A stretch of DNA of 50,596 bases from Nemertoderma westbladi (Eukaryota; Xenacoelomorpha; Nemertodermatida; Nemertodermatidae), in NCBI GenBank assembly GCA_032718475.1, contig JAUCBJ010007695.1:1-50596 (forward strand). Reading direction: 5' to 3'. The position numbers and the translations under genes were made by a program. Below are positions 21,993 to 34,524 of this stretch, piece after piece; position 1 is the stretch's first letter, and each line of letters begins with the position of its first letter. The notes under the pieces were generated by a model, which saw only the letters and a program-made list of their open reading frames with translations, did not search any database and was not told where the DNA came from.

Positions 21993-24807
21993 GTTTCCCT
22001 GTACATTGTAGATGTTCTTGTATCTGATTGGTTGTTCTTGCAGGTTTCCTGTTACATTGCGGTGGTTTTTGTATCTGATTGGTTGTTCTTACAGGTTTCC
22101 CGTTACATTGCGGTGGTTCTTGTATCTGATTGGTTGTTCTTACAGGTTTCCTGTTACATGCGGTGGTTCTTGTATCTGATTGGTTGTTCTTGCAGGTTTC
22201 CTGTTACATTGCTTAGGTTCTTGTATCTGATTGGTTGTTCTTACAGGTTTCCCGTTACATTGCGGTGGTTCTTGTATCTGATTGGTTGTTCTTACAGGTT
22301 TCCTGTTACATTGTAGAGGTTTTTGTATCTGATTGGTTGTTCTTACAGGTTTCCTGTTACATTGCGGTGGTTCTTGTATCTGATTGGTTGTTCTTACAGG
22401 TTTCCCGTTACATTGCGGTGGTTCTTGTATCTGATTGGTTGTTCTTACAGGTTTCCTGTTACATTGTAGAGGTTCTTGTATCTGATTGGTTGTTCTTACA
22501 GGTTTCCTGTTACATTGCGGTGGTTTTTGTATCTGATTGGTTGTTCTTACAGGTTTCCCGTTACATTGCGGTGGTTCTTGTATCTGATTGGTTGTTCTTA
22601 CAGGTTTCCTGTTACATTGTAGAGGTTTTTGTATCTGATTGGTTGTTCTTACAGGTTTCCTGTTACATTGCGGAGGTTTTTGCATCTGATTGGTTGTTCT
22701 TACAGGTTTCCTGTTACATTGTAGAGGTTCTTGTATCTGATTGGTTGTTCTTACAGGTTTCCTGTTACATTGCGGTGGTTCTTGTATCTGATTGGTTGTT
22801 CTTACAGGTTTCCTGTTACATTGTAGAGGTTTTTGTATCTGATTGGTTGTTCTTACAGGTTTCCTGTTACATTGTAGAGGTTTTTGTATCTGATTGGTTG
22901 TTCTTACAGGTTTCCTGTTACATTGTAGAGGTTCTTGTATCTGATTGGTTGTTCTTACAGGTTTCCTGTTACATTGCGGTGGTTCTTGTATCTGATTGGT
23001 TGTTCTTACAGGTTTCCTGTTACATTGCGGTGGTTCTTGTATCTGATTGGTTGTTCTTACAGGTTTCCTGTTACATTGCGGTGGTTATTGTATCTGATTG
23101 GTTGTTCTTACAGGTTTCCTGTTACATTGTAGAGTTTCTTGTATCTGATTGGTCGTTCTTACAGGTTTCCTGTTACATTGCGGTGGTTCTTGTATCTGAT
23201 TGGTTGTTCTTACAGGTTTCCTGTTACATTGCGGTGGTTCTTGTATCTGATTGGTTGTTCTTACAGGTTTCCTGTTACATTGTAGAGGTTTTTGTATCTG
23301 ATTGGTTGTTCTTACAGGTTTCCTGTTACATTGTAGAGGTTCTTGTATCTGATTGGTTGTTCTTACAGGTTTCCTGTTACATTGTAGAGGTTTTTGTATC
23401 TGATTGGTTGTTCTTACAGGTTTCCTGTTACATTGTAGAGGTTCTTGTATCTGATTGGTTGTTCTTACAGGTTTCCTGTTACATTGCGGTGGTTCTTGTA
23501 TCTGATTGGTTGTTCTTACAGGTTTCCTGTTACATTGCGGTGGTTCTTGTATCTGATTGGTTGTTCTTACAGGTTTCCTGTTACATTGCGGTGGTTCTTG
23601 TATCTGATTGGTTGTTTTTACAGGTTTCCTGTTACATTGTAGAGTTTCTTGTATCTGATTGGTTGTTCTTACAGGTTTCCTGTTACATTGCGGTGGTTCT
23701 TGTATCTGATTGGTTGTTCTTACAGGTTTCCTGTTACATTGTAGAGGTTTTTGTATCTGATTGGTTGTTCTTACAGGTTTCCTGTTACATTGTAGAGGTT
23801 CTTGTATCTGATTGGTTGTTCTTACAGGTTTCCTGTTACATTGTAGAGGTTTTTGTATCTGATTGGTTGTTCTTACAGGTTTCCTGTTACATTGTAGAGG
23901 TTCTTGTATCTGATTGGTTGTTCTTACAGGTTTCCTGTTACATTGCGGTGGTTCTTGTATCTGATTGGTTGTTCTTACAGGTTTCCTGTTACATTGCGGT
24001 GGTTCTTGTATCTGATTGGTTGTTCTTACAGGTTTCCTGTTACATTGCGGTGGTTCTTGTATCTGATTGGTTGTTCTTACAGGTTTCCTGTTGCATTGCG
24101 GTGGTTCTTGTATCTGATTGGTTGTTCTTACAGGTTTCCTGTTACATTGCGGTGGTTCTTGTATCTGATTGGTTGTTCTTACACTTACAGGTTTCCTGTT
24201 ACATTGTAGAGTTTCTTGTATCTGATTGGTTGTTCTTACAGGTTTCCTGTTACATTGCGGTGGTTCTTGTATCTGATTGGTTGTTCTTACAGGTTTCCTG
24301 TTACATTGCGGTGGTTCTTGTATCTGATTGGTTGTTCTTACAGGTTTCCTGTTACATTGTAGAGTTTCTTGTATCTGATTGGTTGTTCTTACAGGTTTCC
24401 TGTTACATTGCGGTGGTTCTTGTATCTGATTGGTTGTTCTTACAGGTTTCCTGTTACATTGCGGTGGTTCTTGTATCTGATTGGTTGTTCTTACAGGTTT
24501 CCTGTTACATTGCGGTGGTTCTTGTATCTGATTGGTTGTTCTTACAGGTTTCCTGTTACATTGTAGAGGTTCTTGTATCTGATTGGTTGTTCTTACAGGT
24601 TTCCTGTTACATTGCGGTGGTTCTTGTATCTGATTGGTTGTTCTTACAGGTTTCCTGTTACATTGCGGTGGTTTTTGTATCTGATTGGTTGTTCTTACAG
24701 GTTTCCTGTTACATTGTAGAGTTTCTTGTATCTGATTGGTTGTTCTTACAGGTTTCCTGTTACATTGTAGAGGTTCTTGTATCTGATTGGTTGTTCTTAC
24801 AGGTTTC
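21993..24807 (+). repeat. 51-bp minisatellite of COPB2 splice-acceptor units, left block (about 55 units)
   Basis: The unit reads GTTCTTGTATCTGATTGG, then TTGTTCTTACAG, then GTTTCCTGTTACATTGCGGTG. It contains CTGAT (branch-site-like), a T-rich tract, the acceptor TTACAG and GTTTCC, which is also how the terminal exon starts. The leftmost units are degenerate: one has 50 bp near 22155, one has a TAG near 22213, and two use TTGCAG. From 22235 every unit is open in the terminal-exon frame up to TAG near 24827, including one unit with a 6-bp insertion (near 24183). Variants alternate GCGGTGGTTCTTG, GTAGAGGTTCTTG, GTAGAGGTTTTTG and GTAGAGTTTCTTG. The block ends at 24807 in the middle of a unit where the intact LINE begins. 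Confidence 0.97.
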
Positions 24808-27800
24808 AGGGTCAGGTCAGGTATTCTAGGTCATTGATCAAGAAAACTTGCCACCTCCATGCAGCATAAAGGAGGTGCCACCTGTAGCTGCATAGACCCT
24901 CTTACTAGGGCAAATCTGGTCCTGTAACTAGGACCCCCTTCGTTCTGGGATAAGGACGCCCTTGGTCCTGGATTAAGGACCCATATACTTGGCTGCAGGG
25001 GTATATGGCCTGACCAGGCAGATGGTGATCTACCAATGGCTGGTTAGGAGTAGAGTGTTCTCATGTCCACTCTGAGGGCACTTCACTGCGACCTGCACCT
25101 GGCAGCAAGGGTACAGGGCATGACCCAGCAGATGAGCTGCAACAGCCAATGGTGGGTCATGTACGCCAGAGTAGATATGGGTGATGGGCCTCATATCTGA
25201 CTCCATTGCGACACCCACCCTGTGGAATGGCAAACCAGGGTGTGGTATTTGCCCCGAGAGCTGACTCGGCAAAAAAGCACCCCCCAACCCCCACTATGGA
25301 TTACATTAGCAATGCGGAGGTCCGGCCACTAGAGGCCAGTGGAATTACCGGACACAATCGGCCTCACAGGCGTCAGTTAACTCCTGACCGGCTGCCTGTC
25401 TCACCCCCTACTGGAGAGAGAGCAGCCAACAATTCTTTGAGTCCCTTTCCTGATGACCTTTCTGGCCCAAACCCTGGGTCACCAGGGAGGCCAGATTGTG
25501 ATGGGGAGAGGGATTCTGGAGTTGGAGGCTACTCTCATGTTCCACCCCGACCAACAAAGCCATTGGTGAATCTGAGGCAAGTCACTAGACTAGCCTCAGT
25601 AAACACCCTAACACTCGGGTCCCCAATGCGACAAGGTGAGCTGACTGCCTTGGCAGATAAGCTTTCTCTTAGCGCAGTGGGTGTTCAAGAGCACCGAATG
25701 CAGACTGGACAGACTGATGAGGTTCTGATTAAGGACATGGGGGGCGGTTGGCGACTCGCCCTCGCGTCAGCAGATGATAGTGGCAATGGTGGAATTGGTC
25801 TATTGATGAATCCAACTGCACATGCAGCATTGGACAAAATAGACCAAATCTCTAACCGCATCATCCGTTGCCACTTCTCATGTTCTGGAAGACTGGCTAA
25901 GAAGTTTCCTAAGGTGGTTCTGATTGTGTGCTACTCTCCAACTAGTGTTGCCCCTGTAGAGGAGGTGGAAAATTTCTACCACAATCTACAAGCAGCAACT
26001 GATGGAGTGGATCAGCATGCATTCTTAACATTCCTGGGAGACTTTAATGCAAGTCTGCATCAATCACCTACATCGCCCTGGGTCTATAGCAATAGTGTTA
26101 ACCGAAATTCTGTCCATCTTCAGGATTTTATCTCTGGAAATGGATTGTTTTCGGCTGGAACCCAGTTCAAGAAGCGAACTGGAAAGCTATGGACTCATAG
26201 TGGACCCAGTGGTCACAAGTCCCAGATAGACCATATTCTGTTTCGTAGGAAATACAGGAGCTCTATACAAGACTGTAATGCATTTACACTTCGACCCTTC
26301 TCCAGTGATCACCGCCTTATTGTGGCCAAGGTAAGACTTAGTCTGCGTGCTAGCAGAACAACGAAATCTGCCTTGCCACGGCATGACTGGTCCTCTCTGT
26401 TGCAACAGCCAAGTGTGAGATCCAGCTTCACACTACAGCTGAGCAACAGGTATGAGGCTCTTGCCTCTGAGGCGGCAGATCACTGTGAGGGCTATACTGC
26501 CTTTACAGAAGCAGTTAAGTTAGCAGCTGCAGAAACAGTTCCTGTATACCCTCGAAACAGGAAAAGAGCCCCCTGGACTGACAACAAAATTCAGAAGTGC
26601 CGAAATGACCTTCATAAGGCGCAGAAAGAGTCCCGACTCAAACAGACTACAGCGGCCAAGAATGCAGTTAAAGCTGCATCTAGGTCCCTGAACAGGCAGT
26701 ACTCTGTTAATCTACAGGAGCTAATAAACCAACAGGTTGATGCCATCAATGATGCTGACGACAGCAGGCAATCATCCCAGGCATGGAAATCGATCAATCT
26801 GCTTACTGGGCGGAAAAGCCAACCAACCACCAAGGTTAAGGCTGAATCACCAGCCGATCGCCTCAATGGTTGGAAAGCCCACTTTGAAAAGCTCCTCAAT
26901 AATGACAGGGTATTGCCTGATAACTTTATAGAAGTAAAAGTGTCTGAGTCTGTACTCCCAGATATTCCCATTGGCGATATCTCCTTTGCAGAAGTGAAGG
27001 CTGCTGCAAAGAGCATTAAGACCAATCGTGCCAGTGGAGTAGATGGTGTTCCCCCTGAGGTCTTTAAAATACCTGAGTGTTTAAAGCTCATCTATCCCAT
27101 CATAGTAGACATGTACCGTACAACAAGAGTCCCACAAGAAATGAAAACAAATAAGTTGGTGCCAGTTCCCAAGAAGGGCAACCTAACACTCTATGGTTCT
27201 TTTCGGGGAATCTCATTGATCTCGATTGCTGCAAAACTATACAATAGAATTCTATTAAATCGCATCAGGGATCCCATTGAGAGACTGCTACGTGGAAATC
27301 AGAATGGGTTCCGTAAAGGTCGTGGGACCATGGAGCCCATTTTGGCACTTAGAAGGATAATTGAAGAGTTATCAAAAAAGAAAGACAGGCATCTGGCTGT
27401 TATCTTTGTTGACTTCTTCAAGGCCTTTGATTCAGTCTCTCGCTCACGTATGTTCAGCATACTTTCATTATATGAGATTCCTGATGAAATTATTGCAGCA
27501 ATCAGATCAGTATACGATGGTTCGACAACATTTGTGTCTACTGTTGACGGTGACACAGAACCATTTGAAGTGTTATGGGGCGTCCTCCAAGGAGACACAC
27601 TTGCACCATTCTTGTTCATTATTGTGGTTGACTATGTTCTACGCATGTCCTTAGATCATCATAATGATGATGGGGTGATGATAACTCCACCTACTGGCTC
27701 CAGAAGTCGAGGAAATCCTGCCAAGTACCTAACTGATCTAGACTTTGCTGATGACTTAGGAGTACTCTCAGAATCATTAGAGGGAGCCCAGCGGCTCCTC

Positions 27801-28565
27801 AGCTCATTAGAACATGCTGCTTCTAGTGTTGGTCTTTTTATTAACTCCAGAAAGACCAAAATTCTGACAGTTAACTTTGAAAGTCCTCAGCAAGTCTCTG
27901 ATCGGATGAGCATAAGCTCAAAGGATGGTATGCTTGAGCATGTGGACGACTTCTGTTACCTGGGATCATGGATCCGGAAGTCAGGTGAGGACCTTCGAAT
28001 ACGTAAGGGAAAGGCATGGGCAGCCTTGAATAGGCTTTCCAGGATTTGGAAGTCACCTAGAATTAATCGGAAACTTAAGGTCCGATTATTTAGAGCAGCA
28101 GTAGTTCCAGTACTCCTCTACGGGAGTCCATGCTGGGCTCTAACTGCTGAGGACACCAAATCTCTGGATGGCACATTCACAAGAATGCTACGCCGGGTAC
28201 ATTGTGTCAAGTACAATGCACACATCTCCAACCAGACACTATATAACATTGGAGGTGTCTCATTGGTTCCCCCAAGCTTGACACTAGAACAAAATCGCCT
28301 CCGCTTTGCAGGACATTGCTTTCGCCGTGAGGACCAGCCAGTGCATAATCTTGTACTTTGGCAGCCTCATGGAGTGAATAAGCATGGTGGACAGCCCATG
28401 ACTTTCTTGAGACGCATCTTAAAGGACACTGGCCTTAAAGATGCGGATGATCTAGCAAATGTCATGGGTGATAGGGAGTTGTGGCGGCGCAATTTTGTTG
28501 ACAAGCCGGCACAGCATTCTTAAAAATGCAGCTGCAATGCAGCATGCCGATCCTAGTAGTAGTAG
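24808..28565 (+). mobile_element. Intact RTE-like LINE inserted in the minisatellite
   Basis: The left edge cuts a minisatellite unit after ACAGGTTTC. The right edge is (TAG)n merging with TAGAGGTTCTTG of the next unit; about 11 bp of the unit (CTGTTACATTG) is missing between the flanks. It comprises about 420 bp of 5' leader, one long ORF, and a 42-bp 3' tail that includes a small CAGCTGCAATGCAGCATG palindrome-like stretch. No poly(A) tail. The TAG-repeat tail and single ORF with endonuclease plus reverse transcriptase fit the RTE group best. Confidence 0.92.
25227..28523 (+). CDS. LINE endonuclease/reverse transcriptase polyprotein, apparently intact
   Basis: The 1098-residue frame from ATG 25227 (MANQGVVFAP) to TAA. 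It makes the enzyme that nicks target DNA and copies element RNA in place. The AP-like endonuclease spans about residues 110-365 with GVQEHRM (near 151), FLGDFNASL (near 270) and SDHRLI (near 360). The reverse transcriptase spans about 590-870 with VDFFKAFD (near 726), LQGDTLAPF (near 787) and FADDL (near 839); the catalytic Asp residues are present. The C-terminal domain has VPVLLYGSPCWALT, FAGHCFRRED and ends KPAQHS. No stops or frameshifts, unlike the split copy. Another ATG (MDYISNAEV) lies about 24 codons further in, so the start is uncertain. The 5' region is Pro-rich with no gag-like zinc finger. Confidence 0.92.
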   Translation: MANQGVVFAPRADSAKKHPPTPTMDYISNAEVRPLEASGITGHNRPHRRQLTPDRLPVSPPTGERAANNSLSPFPDDLSGPNPGSPGRPDCDGERDSGVGGYSHVPPRPTKPLVNLRQVTRLASVNTLTLGSPMRQGELTALADKLSLSAVGVQEHRMQTGQTDEVLIKDMGGGWRLALASADDSGNGGIGLLMNPTAHAALDKIDQISNRIIRCHFSCSGRLAKKFPKVVLIVCYSPTSVAPVEEVENFYHNLQAATDGVDQHAFLTFLGDFNASLHQSPTSPWVYSNSVNRNSVHLQDFISGNGLFSAGTQFKKRTGKLWTHSGPSGHKSQIDHILFRRKYRSSIQDCNAFTLRPFSSDHRLIVAKVRLSLRASRTTKSALPRHDWSSLLQQPSVRSSFTLQLSNRYEALASEAADHCEGYTAFTEAVKLAAAETVPVYPRNRKRAPWTDNKIQKCRNDLHKAQKESRLKQTTAAKNAVKAASRSLNRQYSVNLQELINQQVDAINDADDSRQSSQAWKSINLLTGRKSQPTTKVKAESPADRLNGWKAHFEKLLNNDRVLPDNFIEVKVSESVLPDIPIGDISFAEVKAAAKSIKTNRASGVDGVPPEVFKIPECLKLIYPIIVDMYRTTRVPQEMKTNKLVPVPKKGNLTLYGSFRGISLISIAAKLYNRILLNRIRDPIERLLRGNQNGFRKGRGTMEPILALRRIIEELSKKKDRHLAVIFVDFFKAFDSVSRSRMFSILSLYEIPDEIIAAIRSVYDGSTTFVSTVDGDTEPFEVLWGVLQGDTLAPFLFIIVVDYVLRMSLDHHNDDGVMITPPTGSRSRGNPAKYLTDLDFADDLGVLSESLEGAQRLLSSLEHAASSVGLFINSRKTKILTVNFESPQQVSDRMSISSKDGMLEHVDDFCYLGSWIRKSGEDLRIRKGKAWAALNRLSRIWKSPRINRKLKVRLFRAAVVPVLLYGSPCWALTAEDTKSLDGTFTRMLRRVHCVKYNAHISNQTLYNIGGVSLVPPSLTLEQNRLRFAGHCFRREDQPVHNLVLWQPHGVNKHGGQPMTFLRRILKDTGLKDADDLANVMGDRELWRRNFVDKPAQHS

Positions 28566-28914
28566 TAGAGGTTCTTGTATCTGATTGGTTGTTCTTACAG
28601 GTTTCCTGTTACATTGCGGTGGTTCTTGTATCTGATTGGTTGTTCTTACAGGTTTCCTGTTACATTGTAGAGTTTCTTGTATCTGATTGGTTGTTCTTAC
28701 AGGTTTCCTGTTACATTGTAGAGGTTCTTGTATCTGATTGGTTGTTCTTACAGGTTTCCTGTTACATTGCCGTGGTTCTTGTATCTGATTGGTTGTTCTT
28801 ACAGGTTTCCCGTTACATTGCGGTGGTTCTTGTATCTGATTGGTTGTTCATACAGGTTTCCTGTTACATTGTAGAGGTTCTTGTATCTGATTGGTTGTTC
28901 TTACAGGTTTCCTG

Positions 28915-31900
28915 TTACATTGCGGTGGTTCTTGTATCTGATTGGTTGTTCTTACAGGTTTCCTGTTACATTGCGGTGGTTCTTGTATCTGATTGGTTGT
29001 TCTTACAGGTTTCCTGTTACATTGTAGAGGTTCTTGTATCTGATTGGTTGTTCTTACAGGTTTCCTGTTACATTGTAGAGGTTCTTGTATCTGATTGGTT
29101 GTTCTTACAGGTTTCCTGTTACATTGCGGTGGTTCTTGTATCTGATTGGTTGTTCTTACAGGTTTCCTGTTACATTGCGGTGGTTCTTGTATCTGATTGG
29201 TTGTTCTTACAGGTTTCCTGTTACATTGTAGAGGTTCTTGTATCTGATTGGTTGTTCTTACAGGTTTCCTGTTACATTGCGGAGGTTTTTGTATCTGATT
29301 GGTTGTTCTTACAGGTTTCCTGTTACATTGCGGTGGTTCTTGTATCTGATTGGTTGTTCTTACAGGTTTCCTGTTACATTGTAGAGGTTCTTGTATCTGA
29401 TTGGTTGTTCTTACAGGTTTCCTGTTACATTGCGGTGGTTCTTGTATCTGATTGGTTGTTCTTACAGGTTTCCTGTTACATTGTAGAGGTTTTTGTATCT
29501 GATTGGTTGTTCTTACAGGTTTCCTGTTACATTGTAGAGGTTCTTGTATCTGATTGGTTGTTCTTACAGGTTTCCTGTTACATTGTAGAGGTTCTTGTAT
29601 CTGATTGGTTGTTCTTACAGGTTTCCTGTTACATTGTAGAGGTTCTTGTATCTGATTGGTTGTTCTTACAGGTTTCCTGTTACATTGCGGTGGTTCTTGT
29701 ATCTGATTGGTTGTTATTACAGGTTTCCTGTTACATTGTAGAGGTTCTTGTATCTGATTGGTTGTTCTTACAGGTTTCCTGTTACATTGTAGAGGTTCTT
29801 GTATCTGATTGGTTGTTCTTACAGGTTTCCTGTTACATTGTAGAGGTTCTTGTATCTGATTGGTTGTTCTTACAGGTTTCCTGTTACATTGCGGAGGTTT
29901 TTGTATCTGATTGGTTGTTCTTACAGGTTTCCTGTTACATTGCGGTGGTTCTTGTATCTGATTGGTTGTTCTTACAGGTTTCCTGTTACATTGCGGTGGT
30001 TCTTGTATCTGATTGGTTGTTCTTACAGGTTTCCTGTTACATTGCGGTAGTTTTTGTATCTGATTGGTTGTTCTTACAGGTTCCCTGTTACATTGCGGAG
30101 GTTTTTGTATCTGATTGGTTGTTCTTACAGGTTACCTGTTACATTGCGGTGGTTCTTGTATCTGATTGGTTGTTCTTACAGGTTTCCTGTTACATTGTAG
30201 AGGTTCTTGTATCTGATTGGTTGTTCTTACAGGTTTCCTGTTACATTGCGGTGGTTATTGTATCTGATTGGTTGTTCTTACAGGTTTCCTGTTACATTGC
30301 GGTGGTTCTTGTATCTGATTGGTTGTTCTTACAGGTTTCCTGTTACATTGCGGTGGTTCTTGTATCTGATTGGTTGTTCTTACAGGTTTCCTGTTACATT
30401 GCGGTGGTTCTTGTTTCTGATTGGTTGTTCTTACAGGTTTCCTGTTACATTGCGGAGGTTTTTGTATCTGATTGGTTGTTCTTACAGGTTTCCTGTTACA
30501 TTGCGGTGGTTCTTGTATCTGATTGGTTGTTCTTACAGGTTTCCTGTTACATTGTAGAGGTTCTTGTATCTGATTGGTTGTTCTTACAGGTTTCCTGTTA
30601 CATTGTAGAGGTTCTTGTATCTGATTGGTTGTTCTTACAGGTTTCCTGTTACATTGCGGAGGTTTTTGTATCTGATTGGTTGTTCTTACAGGTTTCCTGT
30701 TACATTGCGGTGGTTCTTGTATCTGATTGGTTGTTCTTACAGGTTTCCTGTTACATTGTAGAGGTTCTTGTATCTGATTGGTTGTTCTTACAGGTTTCCT
30801 GTTACATTGTAGAGGTTCTTGTATCTGATTGGTTGTTCTTACAGGTTTCCTGTTACATTGCGGAGGTTTTTGCATCTGATTGGTTGTTCTTACAGGTTTC
30901 CTGTTACATTGCGGTGGTTCTTGTATCTGATTGGTTGTTCTTACAGGTTTCCTGTTACATTGCGGTGGTTATTGTATCTGATTGGTTGTTCTTACAGGTT
31001 TCCTGTTACATTGTAGAGGTTCTTGTATCTGATTGGTTGTTCTTACAGGTTTCCTGTTACATTGCGGAGGTTTTTGTATCTGATTGGTTGTTCTTACAGG
31101 TTTCCTGTTACATTGTAGAGGTTCTTGTATCTGATTGGTTGTTCTTACAGGTTTCCTGTTACATTGCGGTGGTTTTTGTATCTGATTGGTTGTTCTTACA
31201 GGTTTCCTGTTACATTGCGGTGGTTCTTGTATCTGATTGGTTGTTCTTACAGGTTTCCTGTTACATTGTAGAGGTTTTTGTATCTGATTGGTTGTTCTTA
31301 CAGGTTTCCTGTTACATTGTAGAGGTTCTTGTATCTGATTGGTTGTTCTTACAGGTTTCCTGTTACATTGCGGTGGTTCTTGTATCTGATTGGTTGTTCT
31401 TACAGGTTTCCTGTTACATTGTAGAGGTTTTTGTATCTGATTGGTTGTTCTTACAGGTTTCCTGTTACATTGTAGAGGTTCTTGTATCTGATTGGTTGTT
31501 CTTACAGGTTTCCTGTTACATTGTAGAGGTTTTTGTATCTGATTGGTTGTTCTTACAGGTTTCCTGTTACATTGTAGAGGTTCTTGTATCTGATTGGTTG
31601 TTCTTACAGGTTTCCTGTTACATTGCGGTGGTTCTTGTATCTGATTGGTTGTTCTTACAGGTTTCCTGTTACATTGCGGAGGTTTTTGCATCTGATTGGT
31701 TGTTCTTACAGGTTTCCTGTTACATTGCGGAGGTTTTTGTATCTGATTGGTTGTTCTTACAGGTTTCCTGTTACATTGCGGTGGTTCTTGTATCTGATTG
31801 GTTGTTCTTACAGGTTTCCTGTTACATTGTAGAGGTTCTTGTATCTGATTGGTTGTTCTTACAGGTTTCCTGTTACATTGCGGAGGTTTTTGTATCTGAT

Positions 31901-34255
31901 TGGTTGTTCTTACAGGTTTCCTGTTACATTGCGGTGGTTCTTGTATCTGATTGGTTGTTCTTACAGGTTTCCTGTTACATTGCGGTGGTTCTTGTATCTG
32001 ATTGGTTGTTCTTACAGGTTTCCTGTTACATTGCGGTAGTTTTTGTATCTGATTGGTTGTTCTTACAGGTTTCCTGTTACATTGCGGTGGTTCTTGTATC
32101 TGATTGGTTGTTCTTACAGGTTTCCTGTTACATTGCGGAGGTTTTTGCATCTGATTGGTTGTTCTTACAGGTTTCCTGTTACATTGCGGAGGTTTTTGTA
32201 TCTGATTGGTTGTTCTTACAGGTTTCCTGTTACATTGCGGTGGTTCTTGTATCTGATTGGTTGTTCTTACAGGTTTCCTGTTACATTGTAGAGGTTCTTG
32301 TATCTGATTGGTTGTTCTTACAGGTTTCCTGTTACATTGCGGAGGTTTTTGTATCTGATTGGTTGTTCTTACAGGTTTCCTGTTACATTGCGGTGGTTCT
32401 TGTATCTGATTGGTTGTTCTTACAGGTTTCCTGTTACATTGCGGTGGTTCTTGTATCTGATTGGTTGTTCTTACAGGTTTCCTGTTACATTGCGGTAGTT
32501 TTTGTATCTGATTGGTTGTTCTTACAGGTTTCCTGTTACATTGCGGTGGTTCTTGTATCTGATTGGTTGTTCTTACAGGTTTCCTGTTACATTGCGGAGG
32601 TTTTTGTATCTGATTGGTTGTTCTTACAGGTTACCTGTTACATTGCGGTGGTTCTTGTATCTGATTGGTTGTTCTTACAGGTTTCCTGTTACATTGCGGA
32701 GGTTTTTGTATCTGATTGGTTGTTCTTACAGGTTACCTGTTACATTGCGGTGGTTCTTGTATCTGATTGGTTGTTCTTACAGGTTTCCTGTTACATTGTA
32801 GAGGTTCTTGTATCTGATTGGTTGTTCTTACAGGTTTCCTGTTACATTGCGGTGGTTATTGTATCTGATTGGTTGTTCTTACAGGTTTCCTGTTACATTG
32901 CGGAGGTTTTTGTATCTGATTGGTTGTTCTTACAGGTTACCTGTTACATTGCGGTGGTTCTTGTATCTGATTGGTTGTTCTTACAGGTTTCCTGTTACAT
33001 TGCGGAGGTTTTTGTATCTGATTGGTTGTTCTTACAGGTTACCTGTTACATTGCGGTGGTTCTTGTATCTGATTGGTTGTTCTTACAGGTTTCCTGTTAC
33101 ATTGTAGAGGTTCTTGTATCTGATTGGTTGTTCTTACAGGTTTCCTGTTACATTGCGGTGGTTATTGTATCTGATTGGTTGTTCTTACAGGTTTCCTGTT
33201 ACATTGCGGTGGTTCTTGTATCTGATTGGTTGTTCTTACAGGTTTCCTGTTACATTGCGGTGGTTCTTGTATCTGATTGGTTGTTCTTACAGGTTTCCTG
33301 TTACATTGCGGTGGTTCTTGTTTCTGATTGGTTGTTCTTACAGGTTTCCTGTTACATTGCGGAGGTTTTTGTATCTGATTGGTTGTTCTTACAGGTTTCC
33401 TGTTACATTGCGGTGGTTCTTGTATCTGATTGGTTGTTCTTACAGGTTTCCTGTTACATTGTAGAGGTTCTTGTATCTGATTGGTTGTTCTTACAGGTTT
33501 CCTGTTACATTGTAGAGGTTCTTGTATCTGATTGGTTGTTCTTACAGGTTTCCTGTTACATTGCGGAGGTTTTTGTATCTGATTGGTTGTTCTTACAGGT
33601 TTCCTGTTACATTGCGGTGGTTCTTGTATCTGATTGGTTGTTCTTACAGGTTTCCTGTTACATTGTAGAGGTTCTTGTATCTGATTGGTTGTTCTTACAG
33701 GTTTCCTGTTACATTGTAGAGGTTCTTGTATCTGATTGGTTGTTCTTACAGGTTTCCTGTTACATTGTAGAGGTTCTTGTATCTGATTGGTTGTTCTTAC
33801 AGGTTTCCTGTTACATTGCGGAGGTTTTTGTATCTGATTGGTTGTTCTTACAGGTTTCCTGTTACATTGTAGAGGTTCTTGTATCTGATTGGTTGTTCTT
33901 ACAGGTTTCCTGTTACATTGCGGTGGTTATTGTATCTGATTGGTTGTTCTTACAGGTTTCCTGTTACATTGCGGTGGTTCTTGTATCTGATTGGTTGTTC
34001 TTACAGGTTTCCTGTTACATTGTAGAGGTTTTTGTATCTGATTGGTTGTTCTTACAGGTTTCCTGTTACATTGTAGAGGTTCTTGTATCTGATTGGTTGT
34101 TCTTACAGGTTTCCCGTTACATTGCGGTGGTTCTTGTATCTGATTGGTTGTTCTTACAGGTTTCCTGTTACATTGTAGAGGTTCTTGTATCTGATTGGTT
34201 GTTCTTACAGGTTTCCTGTTACATTGCGGAGGTTTTTGTATCTGATTGGTTGTTC
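28915..34255 (+). repeat. Higher-order repeat copy A within the splice-acceptor array
   Basis: About 105 units whose variant order matches copy B (about 34525-38947). Matching points are offset by 5610 bp (110 units) in the first part, for example 29850 versus 35460 and 30819 versus 36429. The offset is 4692 bp (92 units) in the second part, for example 32502 versus 37194 and 33114 versus 37806. Inside copy A a 9-unit block of 459 bp is tandemly duplicated (31584-32042 and 32043-32501) and a 6-unit block of 306 bp follows (32502 and 32808). Copy A has 18 more units than copy B. Edges are approximate. Confidence 0.8.
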
Positions 34256-34524
34256 TTACAGGTTTCCCGTTACATTGCGGTGGTTCTTGTATCTGATTGG
34301 TTGTTCTTACAGGTTTCCTGTTACATTGTAGAGGTTCTTGTATCTGATTGGTTGTTCTTACAGGTTTCCCGTTACATTGCGGTGGTTCTTGTATCTGATT
34401 GGTTGTTCTTACAGGTTTCCTGTTACATTGTAGAGGTTCTTGTATCTGATTGGTTGTTCTTACAGGTTTCCTGTTACATTGCGGAGGTTTTTGTATCTGA
34501 TTGGTTGTTCTTACAGGTTTCCTG

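Noticed and set aside
21927-22316. Possible coding exon with a Pro-rich start (RRPPDTPPPSPP)
   Set aside because: Produced by a C-rich run followed by minisatellite units; no homology or splice support.
21993-24807. CRISPR-like regular repeat spacing
   Set aside because: Units abut with no unique spacers, the genome is clearly eukaryotic with spliced exons, and no cas-like genes exist here.
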